NCBI RefSeq assembly: GCF_024585265.1
Contig: NZ_CP036533.1
Location: forward strand, 4,783,001 to 4,847,000
Direction: 5' to 3'
DNA: 64,000 nucleotides
Source: Bradyrhizobium sp. WBAH42
GTDB lineage: Bacteria; Pseudomonadota; Alphaproteobacteria; Rhizobiales; Xanthobacteraceae
Of this stretch, positions 50,629-59,743 are shown in pieces. The notes beneath the pieces are model-generated. The model worked only from the letters and a program-made list of their open reading frames with translations. It had not been told where the DNA came from and did no database searches. The position numbers and the translations under genes were made by a program. Numbering within the stretch: the stretch's first letter is position 1; every line of letters starts with the position of its first letter.

Positions 50629-52710
50629 CTACGCCGTCCGGACCTCGCCGAGAAAGCGCTCGAACTGGCCGGCGAGATCGCGCGACTGGGTCGAGAGCTG
50701 CTCGGCCGCGCCCAGCACCTCTCGCGCCGCGGCGCCGGTGTCGTCGGCGGCGCGCTGCACGCCGGAAATGTTGCTGTTGACCTCCTGGGTGCCGCGGGCG
50801 GCCTCCTGAACGCTGCGGGCGATCTCCTTGGTCGCCGAGCCCTGCTCCTCGATCGCCGCCGCGATCGCGGTGCCGATCTGGTCGATCTCGGCGATGACGT
50901 CGGCGACGTTGCGGATCGCCGCCACCGTCTCGTCGCTCGCGGACTGGATCGCGGTGATCTGCTCGGAGATCTCGGTCGTGGCCTTGGCGGTTTGGCCGGC
51001 CAGCGACTTCACTTCGGAGGCGACCACGGCAAAGCCGCGGCCGGCTTCGCCGGCACGGGCAGCCTCGATGGTCGCGTTCAGCGCAAGCAGGTTGGTCTGC
51101 TCGGCGATGCTCTGGATCAGCGTCACGACGTCGCCGATCTTCTGGGCGCCCTCGGCGAGCGTGCGCGCGGTGTCGCCAGTGCGGCGGGCGTTGTCGACGG
51201 CACGGGCCGCGATCTCGGTGCTTTGGGCGACCTGACGACCGATCTCCGCGATCGAGGAGGTCAGCTCTTCGGTGGCGCTCGCGACGGTCTGCACGTTGGT
51301 CGAGGTCTGCTCGGAGGCGGCGGCGACCACGGCGGCCTGGCTGTTGGTCTGCGCAGCCGTCGAGGTCATCGACTGCGCGGTGCTTTCCATCGCCGCCGAG
51401 GCTCGCGAGAGGCCGCCGACCAGCTCGGTGACCTTGGCCTCGAAGGCGCGGGTGAGATCGTCGAGCGCCTGGGCGCGGCGCATCTTGCCGTCGTTCTCGG
51501 CCTGCTTCTCGGCCGCGAGCCGGTCGGCCCGGATCATGTTGTCCTTGAAGATCCGAACGGCCGCGGCCATCGCGCCGATCTCGTCGGAGCGCGCGGCGCC
51601 GGGAATCTCTTCCGCAACCTCGCCGTCGGCGAGCCGCGACATCCGCGTCGTCAGGCCGACGATCGGCGCGCAGACGCGGCGGCGAACCGTCACGATGAGG
51701 CCGACGCTGGCCATCAGCACGGCGACGAGGCCGACGAGGGCGATCGTGAAGCTGGTGCGCGCGGCGGAGGAGGCGCCGGCGAGGATCTGCTCCGCGTTGT
51801 CGTAGAAGGCGTCGCGGACCGCGATGACGGTGGACAGGCCGCGCTGAGTGGCGGCGTAGTAGGTATCCACGTCGTGCTCGTACTTGCCGGTGACGGCGCC
51901 GTCCTTCGCCAGCTTGAGCTCGCGGCCGAACTCCTCGACATAAACCGAATTGAACTTCTCCAGCGCCGCGGCGACGTTGGCGGGCGTTGCCGGATTGCCG
52001 CGCAATTCCAGCAGCGCCATCACGAGCTGGTCGTTGCGGCCCTGCGAGCGGCTGATGTCGGCCTTCTCGGCATCGGTCGCCGGCTTCTTCCCGCCAACGA
52101 GATTCTTGTGCAGGCTCGAGTTGAAGCCGCCGACGTCGCGCAGCGTCATCGCGATATTGGCGTAGCTGGCCTGCCGGTAGGCGTCACCGTTCAGGATCGC
52201 CATGCGGCGGACCTGCTCGTTGAGCAGCGCGGTCACGCCGCCGTTGAGCACGGCATTGTCTGCGACGATCTTCTTGGCGGCGTCTTTGCGCGCCTCGGCG
52301 GGACCTGCCAGCGCCTTGTCGATGGCCTCGCGCAAGCCGGTGAACTTCGCGTTGATGCCGTCGATGTTGCTTCCGATCGTGGTGCCGTCGTCGAACGGGC
52401 CGGGCAGCTCCTTGCGCAGTGCGTTCATCTTGTCGCGGGCGCTGTCGGTCTGCTTGCGCAGCTTGTCCTGCTCGGCCAGCAGCGCGGGGTCGATGGCCGC
52501 AGGCCCGTACAGGATGTTGGTGGAATAGCCGCGCTCCGGATTGAGATAGCGCGGGATGTCGCTGACCGCACGGACGATCGCGAGCCGCCCCTGCGCCTCG
52601 GTGATCCGCTCCATCGTCTGGTATTTCGTCACGGCGACGTAGACGGCGAGGCCGCCCCCGACGGTCGAGAGCGAGACGATGGCGCTGGTCAGGAGCGTAC
52701 CGATTTTCAT
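50629..52710 (-). CDS. Methyl-accepting chemotaxis protein
   Basis: A 693-residue transmembrane receptor. Helix 1 (about residues 5-28, [20 protein letters not shown]) and helix 2 (about 310-333, [23 protein letters not shown]) bracket a periplasmic sensing domain of about 280 residues. A HAMP domain follows (about 335-390), then the coiled-coil signalling domain with the hairpin tip [21 protein letters not shown] that binds CheA and CheW. Glu/Gln methylation sites are expected on the flanking helices. There is no CheR-docking pentapeptide at the C-terminus (FLGEVRTA). The ligand is unknown; no che genes are nearby. Confidence 0.96.
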   Translation of the reverse strand: MKIGTLLTSAIVSLSTVGGGLAVYVAVTKYQTMERITEAQGRLAIVRAVSDIPRYLNPERGYSTNILYGPAAIDPALLAEQDKLRKQTDSARDKMNALRKELPGPFDDGTTIGSNIDGINAKFTGLREAIDKALAGPAEARKDAAKKIVADNAVLNGGVTALLNEQVRRMAILNGDAYRQASYANIAMTLRDVGGFNSSLHKNLVGGKKPATDAEKADISRSQGRNDQLVMALLELRGNPATPANVAAALEKFNSVYVEEFGRELKLAKDGAVTGKYEHDVDTYYAATQRGLSTVIAVRDAFYDNAEQILAGASSAARTSFTIALVGLVAVLMASVGLIVTVRRRVCAPIVGLTTRMSRLADGEVAEEIPGAARSDEIGAMAAAVRIFKDNMIRADRLAAEKQAENDGKMRRAQALDDLTRAFEAKVTELVGGLSRASAAMESTAQSMTSTAAQTNSQAAVVAAASEQTSTNVQTVASATEELTSSIAEIGRQVAQSTEIAARAVDNARRTGDTARTLAEGAQKIGDVVTLIQSIAEQTNLLALNATIEAARAGEAGRGFAVVASEVKSLAGQTAKATTEISEQITAIQSASDETVAAIRNVADVIAEIDQIGTAIAAAIEEQGSATKEIARSVQEAARGTQEVNSNISGVQRAADDTGAAAREVLGAAEQLSTQSRDLAGQFERFLGEVRTA

Positions 52711-52795
52711 GGTCAGTCCGGCAAATAACGGAGAATTATTTTGCCCGGACGATAGGGTGGTCCTGTTAATCTGCGGTTTACGCTACCTGGCCGGC

Positions 52796-53236
52796 TTAGG
52801 GGGATGTCCGATCGAGCCTGGCAAGGATCTCCAGCGTGGCGCCGTCAGGCTCGCTTGCGAAATATCGGGCGAGCGCCTGATCGAAGACGGGCTCGTCGGA
52901 TACCGCGCCGAACAGCGTCATCGACGAGCGGAATTTGGCGTCATCCGGCGCGCCGAGGATCGCGTTGATGGTCCGGCCCTCGACCGCGAGCACCAGCCTG
53001 GTGCATTCGATGAGGCGCCCGCCCAGGATGGGGTGGGCGAGATAGGCCTCAGCCTCCGCGCGGGAGCTGATGGCGTAACGCTGCGACATGGCGCTGGCGC
53101 CGAGACCTGCGACCTGGGGGAAAATGAACCACATCCAGTGAGTCTGCTTCCGGCCCCGGGTCAGCTCGCCCAGGACATCGCGAAAAACCGGGTTTTGGGC
53201 CTGGACGAACCGTTCTAGGTCGAAAGTATCGGTCAT
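52796..53236 (-). CDS. DUF1810 family protein
   Basis: A 146-residue protein of the DUF1810 family: FDLERFVQAQNPVFRDVLGELTRGRKQTHWMWFIFPQVAGLGASAMSQRYAI is the characteristic first half, followed by AEAYLAHPILGGRLIECTRLVLAVEG. The family has a helical fold with no assigned function. I choose ATG 53236 (MTDTFDLE); eight upstream codons are open. The gene is divergent from the next gene and its promoter lies in 53237-53360. Confidence 0.9.
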   Translation of the reverse strand: MTDTFDLERFVQAQNPVFRDVLGELTRGRKQTHWMWFIFPQVAGLGASAMSQRYAISSRAEAEAYLAHPILGGRLIECTRLVLAVEGRTINAILGAPDDAKFRSSMTLFGAVSDEPVFDQALARYFASEPDGATLEILARLDRTSP

Positions 53237-53360
53237 TGGATACCCCCAGAGGTGTCTCACCGGCCGCGATTATGCCTAACTTTTGGCTCCCAATGTGGTA
53301 GCTGGTATAGAGTCTCTCCGGGTGGGGGTTGGGTCCCCCGGGGGTCGATTTGGGGATCTG

Positions 53361-54380
53361 ATGGTTTCCGACGCAGCACACGCCGAAAGGCTGTTGTCGC
53401 GCCGCCGTGTCGGGCGGGCTGAAACGATTCTGCTGTCTCTGGCAGGGGTCGCGCTGGCGCTTGGCGCCGCCGCGTGGGTCGCCGACATCAGCGATTCGAC
53501 CCCGCTTGTCTCCGCCGCGTTGCCGCCGGCCAGTGCCCCCTCATTCGAGGACCGTTTCGCTTCGGCCTCCGCCAACTCGTCGCCGCGCGAGCTCGGCCTG
53601 CGGGTGTTGGAGCGCTCGGCGGTGAATGCGGTCCAGCTCAAGCTGCGGGACGCCAAGGCGATGCTCGCCCAGAAGCTCCAGGGCGACGACTGGCGCTCGA
53701 TCCTGACCGAGGACGACCGGTCCGCGGCCGAGGAGGCGAGGTCCTCGCAGCGCGCCGACGCCATCCCGATGCCGCGCGCGCGTCCGGTCCAGGCGGACTT
53801 CTCCGCCCAGATCGCCTCCAGCCAAGCCTATGCGGACACCAACCTCAGGGTCGACAACCGCAATTTCTTCGAAAAATTCACCGACAAGATCAGGCTGGCC
53901 TCGCTGACGCCCGGCGACGGCCTGTTCAGCAAGGCGCCGGATCTCGCCGCTCTCGGCTACGATTCGCGCACGGCGGTCTATGACATCTCGGCCAAGGCGG
54001 TTTACCTGCCGAGCGGCGTGGCGTTGGAGGCCCATTCCGGCCTGGGCGCGCTGATGGACGACCCTGAACATGTCGACCGCCGGATGGTCGGCGCGACGCC
54101 GCCGGCGACCTACGACCTCAAGCCGCGCGAAAAGCCGTTCCACGGCGTCCGTGCGCTGCGCATGACCCCGGTCGAAGGCACCAGCGCGCTCGGCCGCGTC
54201 GGGCTGCTCACCCACAACTACTTGCTCGGGCCGCGCGGCGATTCCAACGGCTGCGTCTCGATCAAGGACTATGATCGGTTCATCAAGGCCTACGACAATG
54301 GCGAGTTCAACCGCCTGGTCGTGGTGCCGAACCTGCGCGGAGCGGCGACCGCCTCGCAGCGCGCGAGCACCGATTCCTGA
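53361..54380 (+). CDS. Exported L,D-transpeptidase-like protein (DUF2778)
   Basis: A 339-residue protein with an N-terminal membrane anchor (LLSLAGVALALGAAAW) and, at its C-terminus, a DUF2778 catalytic core: AVYLPSGVALEAHSGLGALMDD, THNYLLGPRGDSNGCVSIKDYDRFIKAY. The sequence SNGCVSIKD carries the nucleophilic Cys of L,D-transpeptidases, which crosslink or edit peptidoglycan. A helical middle region links anchor and core. GGGGA precedes the ATG at 53361; the longer upstream frame is not supported. Some DUF2778 proteins are toxin effectors (Tlde1), but no immunity gene is adjacent. Confidence 0.88.
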   Translation: MVSDAAHAERLLSRRRVGRAETILLSLAGVALALGAAAWVADISDSTPLVSAALPPASAPSFEDRFASASANSSPRELGLRVLERSAVNAVQLKLRDAKAMLAQKLQGDDWRSILTEDDRSAAEEARSSQRADAIPMPRARPVQADFSAQIASSQAYADTNLRVDNRNFFEKFTDKIRLASLTPGDGLFSKAPDLAALGYDSRTAVYDISAKAVYLPSGVALEAHSGLGALMDDPEHVDRRMVGATPPATYDLKPREKPFHGVRALRMTPVEGTSALGRVGLLTHNYLLGPRGDSNGCVSIKDYDRFIKAYDNGEFNRLVVVPNLRGAATASQRASTDS

Positions 54381-54446
54381 AATTCGCCTGCGACGGCGGG
54401 GCTGCCGTTTCCCCTTCGTTAAGCCGTCCTCGTCCAGAAGCAGCCC

Positions 54447-54704
54447 ATGAGTGATGCATCCAGTTCCGAAACCCCGCTGCGCACGACGTTCAAGATCAAG
54501 CTGAACGGCGACACGTTGGCGATCGCGACCGTCGGCCAGGCCTATCAGTTCCTCACCAACTTCAAGTCGGTCGAGTGGATGGAATTTCGCTCGCTGCACG
54601 AGGATGCCGTCGCGGCCCTGGAAGGCGCTGCCGGTAACGCCATGCTGGCGGTGCAGGCAACCAACGCCGTGCGCGCGCTGTTCGTCAGCGCCAAGCTGCT
54701 TTGA
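54447..54704 (+). CDS. DUF982-like small protein, 85 aa
   Basis: An 85-residue protein (MSDASSSETPLRTTFKIKLNGD) with a pattern of strand-helix-helix: VGQAYQFLTNFKSVEWMEFRSLHEDAVAALEGAAGNAMLAVQATNAVRALFVSAKLL. The HEDAVAALEG...AVQATNAVRALF part resembles the DUF982 family of small rhizobial proteins. The role is unknown. It is a separate gene 66 bases after the L,D-transpeptidase-like gene. Confidence 0.65.
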   Translation: MSDASSSETPLRTTFKIKLNGDTLAIATVGQAYQFLTNFKSVEWMEFRSLHEDAVAALEGAAGNAMLAVQATNAVRALFVSAKLL

Positions 54705-54825
54705 AGCGAGCTACAGGCCGTTCTGTCGCATCTTGAACTCCGCTTTGGGAACGGGCAAACGGTCCGCGAAGGCCGTCGCCGTGCAGCCGCATGTTTGAAA
54801 CTTACTTCAAGGGAGAGTCCTCATC

Positions 54826-55917
54826 ATGAAACGCCGTACATTCCTGCAAGGCGGCGCGGTTGCCGGCGCGACGACGCTGGTTGCTGCACCTGCGATCGCG
54901 CAGAGCGCGCCCGAGATCAAATGGCGCCTGACCTCGAGCTTCCCGAAGTCGCTCGACACCATCTACGGCACGGCGCAGACCTTTGCGAAATATATTGCCG
55001 AGGCCACCGACAACAAATTCCAGATCCAGACTTTTGCCGCCGGCGAGATCGTCCCCGGCCTGCAGGCGCTGGATGCGGTCAGCACCGCCTCGGTGGAGAT
55101 GGCGCAGACGCCGCTCTATTTCTACATCGGCAAGGAGCCGGCGCTGGCCTATGCCACCGGCGCGCCGTTCGGCATGAACCATCGCCACCAGGAATCGTGG
55201 TGGCATTTCGGCGGCGGCGCCGATCTCACCAACGAGGCGCTCAAGCCGTTCAAGGCGCACGCCATCCTCTGCGGCAATTCCGGCACCCAGATGGGCGGCT
55301 GGTTCCGCAAGGAGATCAAGACCGTCGACGACCTCAAGGGTCTCAAATTCCGCATCGCAGGCTTGGGCGGCCACGTGCTGGCAAGGCTCGGCGTCGTGCC
55401 GCAGCAGATCGCCGGTGGCGATGTGTATTCGGCCCTCGAGAAGGGCACGATCGATGCCGCCGAATTCGTCGGTCCCTATGACGACGAGAAGCTCGGTTTC
55501 CACAAGGTCGCCAAGTACTATTACTTTCCCGGCTGGTGGGAAGGCGGCGCGATGCTGCACATGGTCGTCAACGACGAGAAATGGGCCTCGCTGCCCAAGC
55601 ACTATCAGGCGATCGTCAACCAGGCGGGCGCGGCGGCCGGGGCCTGGATGCTCGAAAAATACGACAGTGTGAATCCGGCGGCGCTCAAGCGCCTGCTCGC
55701 AGGCGGCGCGGAGCTGAAGGCGTTCCCGCAACCCGTGCTGGAGGCCTGCTACAACGCGACGCAGGACCATCTGAACGAGCTCGCCGCCAAGAGCGACCTG
55801 TTCAAGCGCACCAAGGACAGTCACGACGCGTATATGAAGGAGTTGTTGTTCTACACGCAGATCGCGGAGAATTTTTACGACATTTATCTGCTGAGCAAGA
55901 TGCGCAACAAGAGCTGA
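54826..55917 (+). CDS. TRAP transporter substrate-binding protein, orphan
   Basis: A 363-residue periplasmic receptor. The N-terminus MKRRTFLQGGAVAGATTLVAA is a twin-arginine signal. The body matches TakP-type (2-oxoacid-binding) TRAP receptors: WRLTSSFPKSLDTIYGTAQTFAKYI, LKGLKFRIAGLGGHVLARLG with the ligand-binding Arg, and LEKGTIDAAEFVGPYDDEKLGF. GGGAGAG precedes the ATG. No DctQ or DctM permease gene is adjacent, so it must use membrane subunits encoded elsewhere or act as a sensor component. Confidence 0.94.
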   Translation: MKRRTFLQGGAVAGATTLVAAPAIAQSAPEIKWRLTSSFPKSLDTIYGTAQTFAKYIAEATDNKFQIQTFAAGEIVPGLQALDAVSTASVEMAQTPLYFYIGKEPALAYATGAPFGMNHRHQESWWHFGGGADLTNEALKPFKAHAILCGNSGTQMGGWFRKEIKTVDDLKGLKFRIAGLGGHVLARLGVVPQQIAGGDVYSALEKGTIDAAEFVGPYDDEKLGFHKVAKYYYFPGWWEGGAMLHMVVNDEKWASLPKHYQAIVNQAGAAAGAWMLEKYDSVNPAALKRLLAGGAELKAFPQPVLEACYNATQDHLNELAAKSDLFKRTKDSHDAYMKELLFYTQIAENFYDIYLLSKMRNKS

Positions 55918-55930
55918 GCGTACAGCTCTC

Positions 55931-56024
55931 GTAGGGTGGGCAAAGGCGCACTTGCGCCGTGCCCACCATCTTTCCGGGAATCGGATAGAGGTGGTGGGCA
56001 CGCTTCGCTTTGCCCACCCTACGG
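55931..56024. repeat. Palindromic repeat, GTAGGGTGGGCAAAG type (copy 2)
   Basis: Same layout as the element at 41809-41900: GTAGGGTGGGCAAAGGCGC at one end and CGCTTTGCCCACCCTACGG at the other, with inner GTGCCCACCAT / GTGGGCACG arms. The central loop differs between copies. It separates the TRAP receptor from the convergent transporter cluster. Confidence 0.88.
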
Positions 56025-56048
56025 GACTACGAGATCTGAGCGAGCGGC

Positions 56049-56831
56049 CTACGCCGCGCCCAGGCCCAGCTTCGCATAGATTCGCCGTGCATAGGCGCCG
56101 AACGCGTCCGTGGTCTTCAGCGGAAGGTCGCGCGGGAAGGGCAGGTCGATCGCGAAATAGTCGGCCATCTTCGCCGGGCCCGCGGTCAGCACGGCGCAAT
56201 GCGACGACAGGAACACCGCCTCCTGTATCGAATGCGTGACGAAGATGATGGTCTTGCCGCTCTCGCGCCAGATCCGCAGCATCTCCAGATTCATCTGCTC
56301 GCGCGTCAGCGCGTCCAGGGCGCCGAACGGCTCGTCCATCAGGATCAGTTTTGGATCGTGAATGAAGGCACGCGCGATCGCGGTGCGCTGCTGCATGCCG
56401 CCGGACAGCTGCTGCGGATATTTCTGCTCGGAGCCGGCGAGCCCGACGAGGTTGAGCAGATCGCGCGCCCGCTCGCGCGCGGCCTTCATCGGCAGGCCGA
56501 CGATCTCGGCCGGCAGCAGCACGTTGTCCAGGATCGTCCGCCACTTCAGCAGCAGCGCCTGTTGGAACACCATGCCGATGTCACGCGTCGGATCGAACGG
56601 GCTGTTGGCATTGCCTATCCTGACGGTGCCGCCGTCGGCGCCATGCAGGCCGGCCAGGATCTTCATCACCGTGGTCTTGCCGCAGCCGGACGGGCCGACC
56701 AACGAGACGAGTTCACCCTCAGCCACGTCCATGGTGACGTCGGATACGGCGAGAAATTCGGCGCCGCCGCTCCGATAGACCTTGCGGACGCCTTGCAGGC
56801 TGATGAACGGGTCTGAGCTCATGCCAGCCAT
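56049..56831 (-). CDS. ABC transporter ATP-binding protein (nitrate/taurine type)
   Basis: A 260-residue ABC ATPase with Walker A VGPSGCGKTTVM, signature LSGGMQQRTAIARAF, Walker B PKLILMDEPFGALD and the switch His in IFVTHSIQEAVFLS. It pairs with the permease at 59.7 kb and the THI5-like receptor at 61.3 kb to import a small nitrogen- or sulphur-containing compound. Its start overlaps the end of the aldolase gene by 13 bases, indicating one operon read right to left. Confidence 0.93.
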   Translation of the reverse strand: MAGMSSDPFISLQGVRKVYRSGGAEFLAVSDVTMDVAEGELVSLVGPSGCGKTTVMKILAGLHGADGGTVRIGNANSPFDPTRDIGMVFQQALLLKWRTILDNVLLPAEIVGLPMKAARERARDLLNLVGLAGSEQKYPQQLSGGMQQRTAIARAFIHDPKLILMDEPFGALDALTREQMNLEMLRIWRESGKTIIFVTHSIQEAVFLSSHCAVLTAGPAKMADYFAIDLPFPRDLPLKTTDAFGAYARRIYAKLGLGAA

Positions 56832-57874
56832 TTGTTCAAGTTGGCGGCGACGAACTGATCATCGCTGAGGTCGGCGTGCTCGCGCGTGACGCGGTCGATC
56901 TCCTCCTTCTGGCCTGGGCTGAGGCCCTCGTTCGGATCGAGGCACCACAGGCTCCGCATCAGGCCCTGGCGCCGCAAGACTTCGTGGCAGCCGGCGATGC
57001 AGCCGTGAAAATTGTTGGCTACATCGAAGAAGGCGCTGTTGCAATCGGTGACGCGGGCATCGAGCGCGAGCAGGTCGGCGGGTACGCTGTCCTTGTGCCG
57101 CGCCGCCTTGCAGCGCTCGAACTGCTTGATCGCTTCGGCCGTCCATACTGACCAATGGCCGAGCAGGCCGCCTTTGAAATAGGTGCGGGTGGTCACGCCT
57201 TTGTCGCGAAGATCGAACGGCAGCACCAGGTCGAGCAGGATGTGATCGTCATTGCCGGTGTAGAGCGCGACGCGGTCGAGCGCGCTCGCCGCCGCGACGC
57301 CGCGCAGGACATCGAGCGTGCGGTAGCGGTTGAACGGCGCGACCTTGATGGCAATGACATTGTCGATCGAAGCAAAGCGTTGCCAGAACCGGCTGGACAG
57401 GATGACGCCGCCCACCGCCGGCTGGAGGTAGAAGCCGACCAGCGGGATTTCTGCGGCAACGGCCGTGCAATGCGCGATGATCTCGTCCTCGGAGGCGCTC
57501 TTCATCGCGGCGAGGCTGAGCAGGCCGGCGTGGTAACCGATATCGCGCGCGGTGCGGGCCTCGCTGACCGCTTGCTTTGTCGGACCCGCGAGGCCGGCGA
57601 CCATCGCCAGCGGCCGCGTGGTCCAGTTCGCGGCGGTCTCGGCGGCGAGCTCGAGCACGGGACGGTAGAGGCCGACATCGCGGATCGCGAATTGCGTGGT
57701 GTGCACGCCGACCGCAAGGCCACCGGACCCGGCGTCGATGTAATAGCGCGTCAGCGCGCGCTGGTGCGTCTTGTCGAGCTGGCGCTCGGCGGTCAGCGCG
57801 AGGGGATGTGCCGGCAGCACGGTGCCTTCGGCGATCAGCTTGCGGATTTCGCCATTGATCTGGCTGTGGTGCAT
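56819..57874 (-). CDS. DapA-like (dihydrodipicolinate synthase family) aldolase
   Basis: A 351-residue TIM-barrel protein of the DHDPS / N-acetylneuraminate lyase family. The Schiff-base lysine is in VIAIKVAPFNRYRTLD, and the family's GSGGLAVGVHTTQF region replaces GTTGE. An extra C-terminal segment of about 60 residues (CIAGCHEVLRRQGLMRSLWCLDPNEGLSPGQ) is unusual for DapA itself. Members add or remove pyruvate-like units in catabolic pathways. It is flanked by acyltransferase and ATPase genes in a tight operon, so it probably acts on the imported compound. Confidence 0.88.
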   Translation of the reverse strand: MHHSQINGEIRKLIAEGTVLPAHPLALTAERQLDKTHQRALTRYYIDAGSGGLAVGVHTTQFAIRDVGLYRPVLELAAETAANWTTRPLAMVAGLAGPTKQAVSEARTARDIGYHAGLLSLAAMKSASEDEIIAHCTAVAAEIPLVGFYLQPAVGGVILSSRFWQRFASIDNVIAIKVAPFNRYRTLDVLRGVAAASALDRVALYTGNDDHILLDLVLPFDLRDKGVTTRTYFKGGLLGHWSVWTAEAIKQFERCKAARHKDSVPADLLALDARVTDCNSAFFDVANNFHGCIAGCHEVLRRQGLMRSLWCLDPNEGLSPGQKEEIDRVTREHADLSDDQFVAANLNKWLA

Positions 57875-57880
57875 GATGTC

Positions 57881-58702
57881 CTATCCGAATTCGGGGCCGG
57901 CGACGGCGAACGGCGTTTCGTCCGCAGCGATGGTAGTGGGGCCGAACCGCATGCGCTGAAACGGGCGCTCGATGGTCCAGCCGGAGGCGGTCAAGCCGTC
58001 CAGCAACGCGGTTTGCGAGGCGACCGCATCGAGCAGCAGCGGGCCGGTCTCGGTGCGCATGATCGCCTCGACCAGAGCCAGAGCTGCTGCGGCATCGTCG
58101 GCCAATAGCGGGCCGATATGGCGGGCGGTGCGGCCGTCGCGGACCAGCGCAATGGCGCCATTCGCGGCGAGGATGCGCGAGCCAGGACGCTGGGCGAAGG
58201 CAGAAAGAAGGGCGGTTCGGTCGAAGCCGGTGGCCCGCCGGTCGCGCGCACAAAGCGCATCGAGTGTTGCGGATGACGATGGCGCCGCTTCGGCACGTCC
58301 GGGCCTCGCCAGCTTCAGGCGGCGCAATTGCAGCGTCGGCGTAAACCCGAGCGGTCCATAGACGGCGGCGCCGTCGGGCGTGGCATCGAGCCAGCTCGTC
58401 AGGCCGTTCTTGCGCGCGGTTTCCAGGCAGGCATCGACCAGGCGCGTTGCAAGGCCGCGGCGGCGGTGCGTGCCTGATACCAGCACCATGCTGACCCAGG
58501 CGTTGTTGCCGGAATAGGGCAGCAGTGCTGCGGTGGCGACCAATCGCGCGCCGTCGCGGATGCCGAACACGACACCATCACGCAGGAAGATGCGCCAGTC
58601 CTCTTCGGTCTGGTTCCACTGCGCTTCCGTCGAGAGCGCCAGAGCGGCGATCGCATCCTGGACGCCGAGCTTGAGGATGGGTGGAGCGTCAGTAGCGTCC
58701 AT
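57881..58702 (-). CDS. GNAT-family N-acetyltransferase
   Basis: A 273-residue GNAT protein. The acetyl-CoA loop is GTHRRRGLATRLVDACLETARKNGLTSWLDATPDG, after the beta-4 strand AWVSMVLVS. A second, GNAT-like half with AGPEFG at the end may bind substrate. The ATG at 58702 overlaps the end of the preceding epimerase gene by 14 bases, indicating translational coupling. It probably acylates an intermediate of the pathway served by this operon. Confidence 0.85.
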   Translation of the reverse strand: MDATDAPPILKLGVQDAIAALALSTEAQWNQTEEDWRIFLRDGVVFGIRDGARLVATAALLPYSGNNAWVSMVLVSGTHRRRGLATRLVDACLETARKNGLTSWLDATPDGAAVYGPLGFTPTLQLRRLKLARPGRAEAAPSSSATLDALCARDRRATGFDRTALLSAFAQRPGSRILAANGAIALVRDGRTARHIGPLLADDAAAALALVEAIMRTETGPLLLDAVASQTALLDGLTASGWTIERPFQRMRFGPTTIAADETPFAVAGPEFG

Positions 58703-59726
58703 CGCGCACCTCGTATTTGGTGGGCTTGCCGAGGCTCGGCATGGCACGAGAGACCCAATCCGCGGTCCAGGCGATCAACTGCTCGGTATCGACGACGGGC
58801 AGGCCGAACAGCTCGACCGCCTTTGACGTGTCGGTCAGCCACGCCGTCGGCTCTTCCTTGCCCGTCAGCACCGGCGCGCAGCCGAACCTTGCCCCGAATT
58901 TCTCGGCGAGATCGCGTACCGCCAGGATCTCGTGACCGCTGACATTGATCGGCGAGGTCGGCGTCGTGCAATAAGCGAGACAGCGCAGCGCCTGTGAGGA
59001 CGCATCGCCCTGCCAGATGAAGTTGACGTGGCCCAGGCTGACATCGATCGGCGTGCCGGTCAGCACTCTTGTGGCGATATCGTGCAGCACGCCGTAGCGC
59101 ATGTCGATCGCGTAATTGAGGCGGAACAGGCGGCCCGGCGTGCCGAATTTGCGGGAGAAATGTTCGAACATGCGCTCGCGGCCGACGCAGGACTGGGCGT
59201 ATTCGCCGGGCGGGTTCGGCGCCATGTCCTCGGTCGAGCCCTGGCCGTCGACGGGAACGAACGGATAGATGCAGCCGGTCGAGAACGCGACGATGCGCGA
59301 GGACGGGAACGCCTGCGCGACCAGCGCCGGCACATGCGCGTTCATCGCCCAGGTCAGCGACAGATCGCCCTCGGCGCCGAACTTGCGGCCTGCCATGAAG
59401 ACGATGTTCGGCGCCTTCGGCAGCGCCGCGATCGCCTTCTCGTCCATCAGGTCGCAATTGATGGTTTCGACCCCGCGCGCCTGCAGCCAATCCTTGACGC
59501 TCGCGTCGCTAAAGCGGGCGACGCCGATGATGCGGCGATCCGGCACGGCGGCTTTCGCGAGCCCCGCCAGCGTCGGACCCATCTTGCCGGCGACGCCGAG
59601 GATCATGATGTCGCCCTCGACCTTGGCGAGGTCGTCGATCAGCGCCTGGCTCGGCCGGCACAGGAGATCGTCGAGGGCTGCGACATCGGGGATGGTTTTC
59701 GGCAACGTCTGGCGGGTCAGGAGCAT
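58689..59726 (-). CDS. NAD-dependent epimerase/dehydratase family protein
   Basis: A 345-residue extended SDR. The Rossmann loop is ILGVAGKMGPTLAG (residues about 42-55). The catalytic region FSTGCIYPF gives the S-x-x-Y-like site, with a possible downstream Arg/Lys in YAQSCVGRERMFEHF instead of the usual YxxxK. The C-terminal half binds substrate (FIWQGDASSQALRCLAY, ISVSGHEILAVRDLAE-type). The altered YxxxK is worth checking. It overlaps the GNAT gene and lies 17 bases after the permease gene. Confidence 0.88.
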   Translation of the reverse strand: MLLTRQTLPKTIPDVAALDDLLCRPSQALIDDLAKVEGDIMILGVAGKMGPTLAGLAKAAVPDRRIIGVARFSDASVKDWLQARGVETINCDLMDEKAIAALPKAPNIVFMAGRKFGAEGDLSLTWAMNAHVPALVAQAFPSSRIVAFSTGCIYPFVPVDGQGSTEDMAPNPPGEYAQSCVGRERMFEHFSRKFGTPGRLFRLNYAIDMRYGVLHDIATRVLTGTPIDVSLGHVNFIWQGDASSQALRCLAYCTTPTSPINVSGHEILAVRDLAEKFGARFGCAPVLTGKEEPTAWLTDTSKAVELFGLPVVDTEQLIAWTADWVSRAMPSLGKPTKYEVRDGRY

Positions 59727-59743
59727 GGATTCGTCCTTGGTCT

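Noticed and set aside
50392..52728. 778-codon plus-strand frame across the chemotaxis receptor
   Set aside because: Antisense to a clear methyl-accepting chemotaxis protein and overlapping the FMN reductase end. The sequence is low-complexity LGDLG-type and lacks a start signal.
53361..54704. Tlde1-type toxin and immunity pair
   Set aside because: The L,D-transpeptidase-like protein has a DUF2778 core, but the next small gene resembles DUF982 and lacks a signal peptide, so it does not look like a periplasmic immunity protein.
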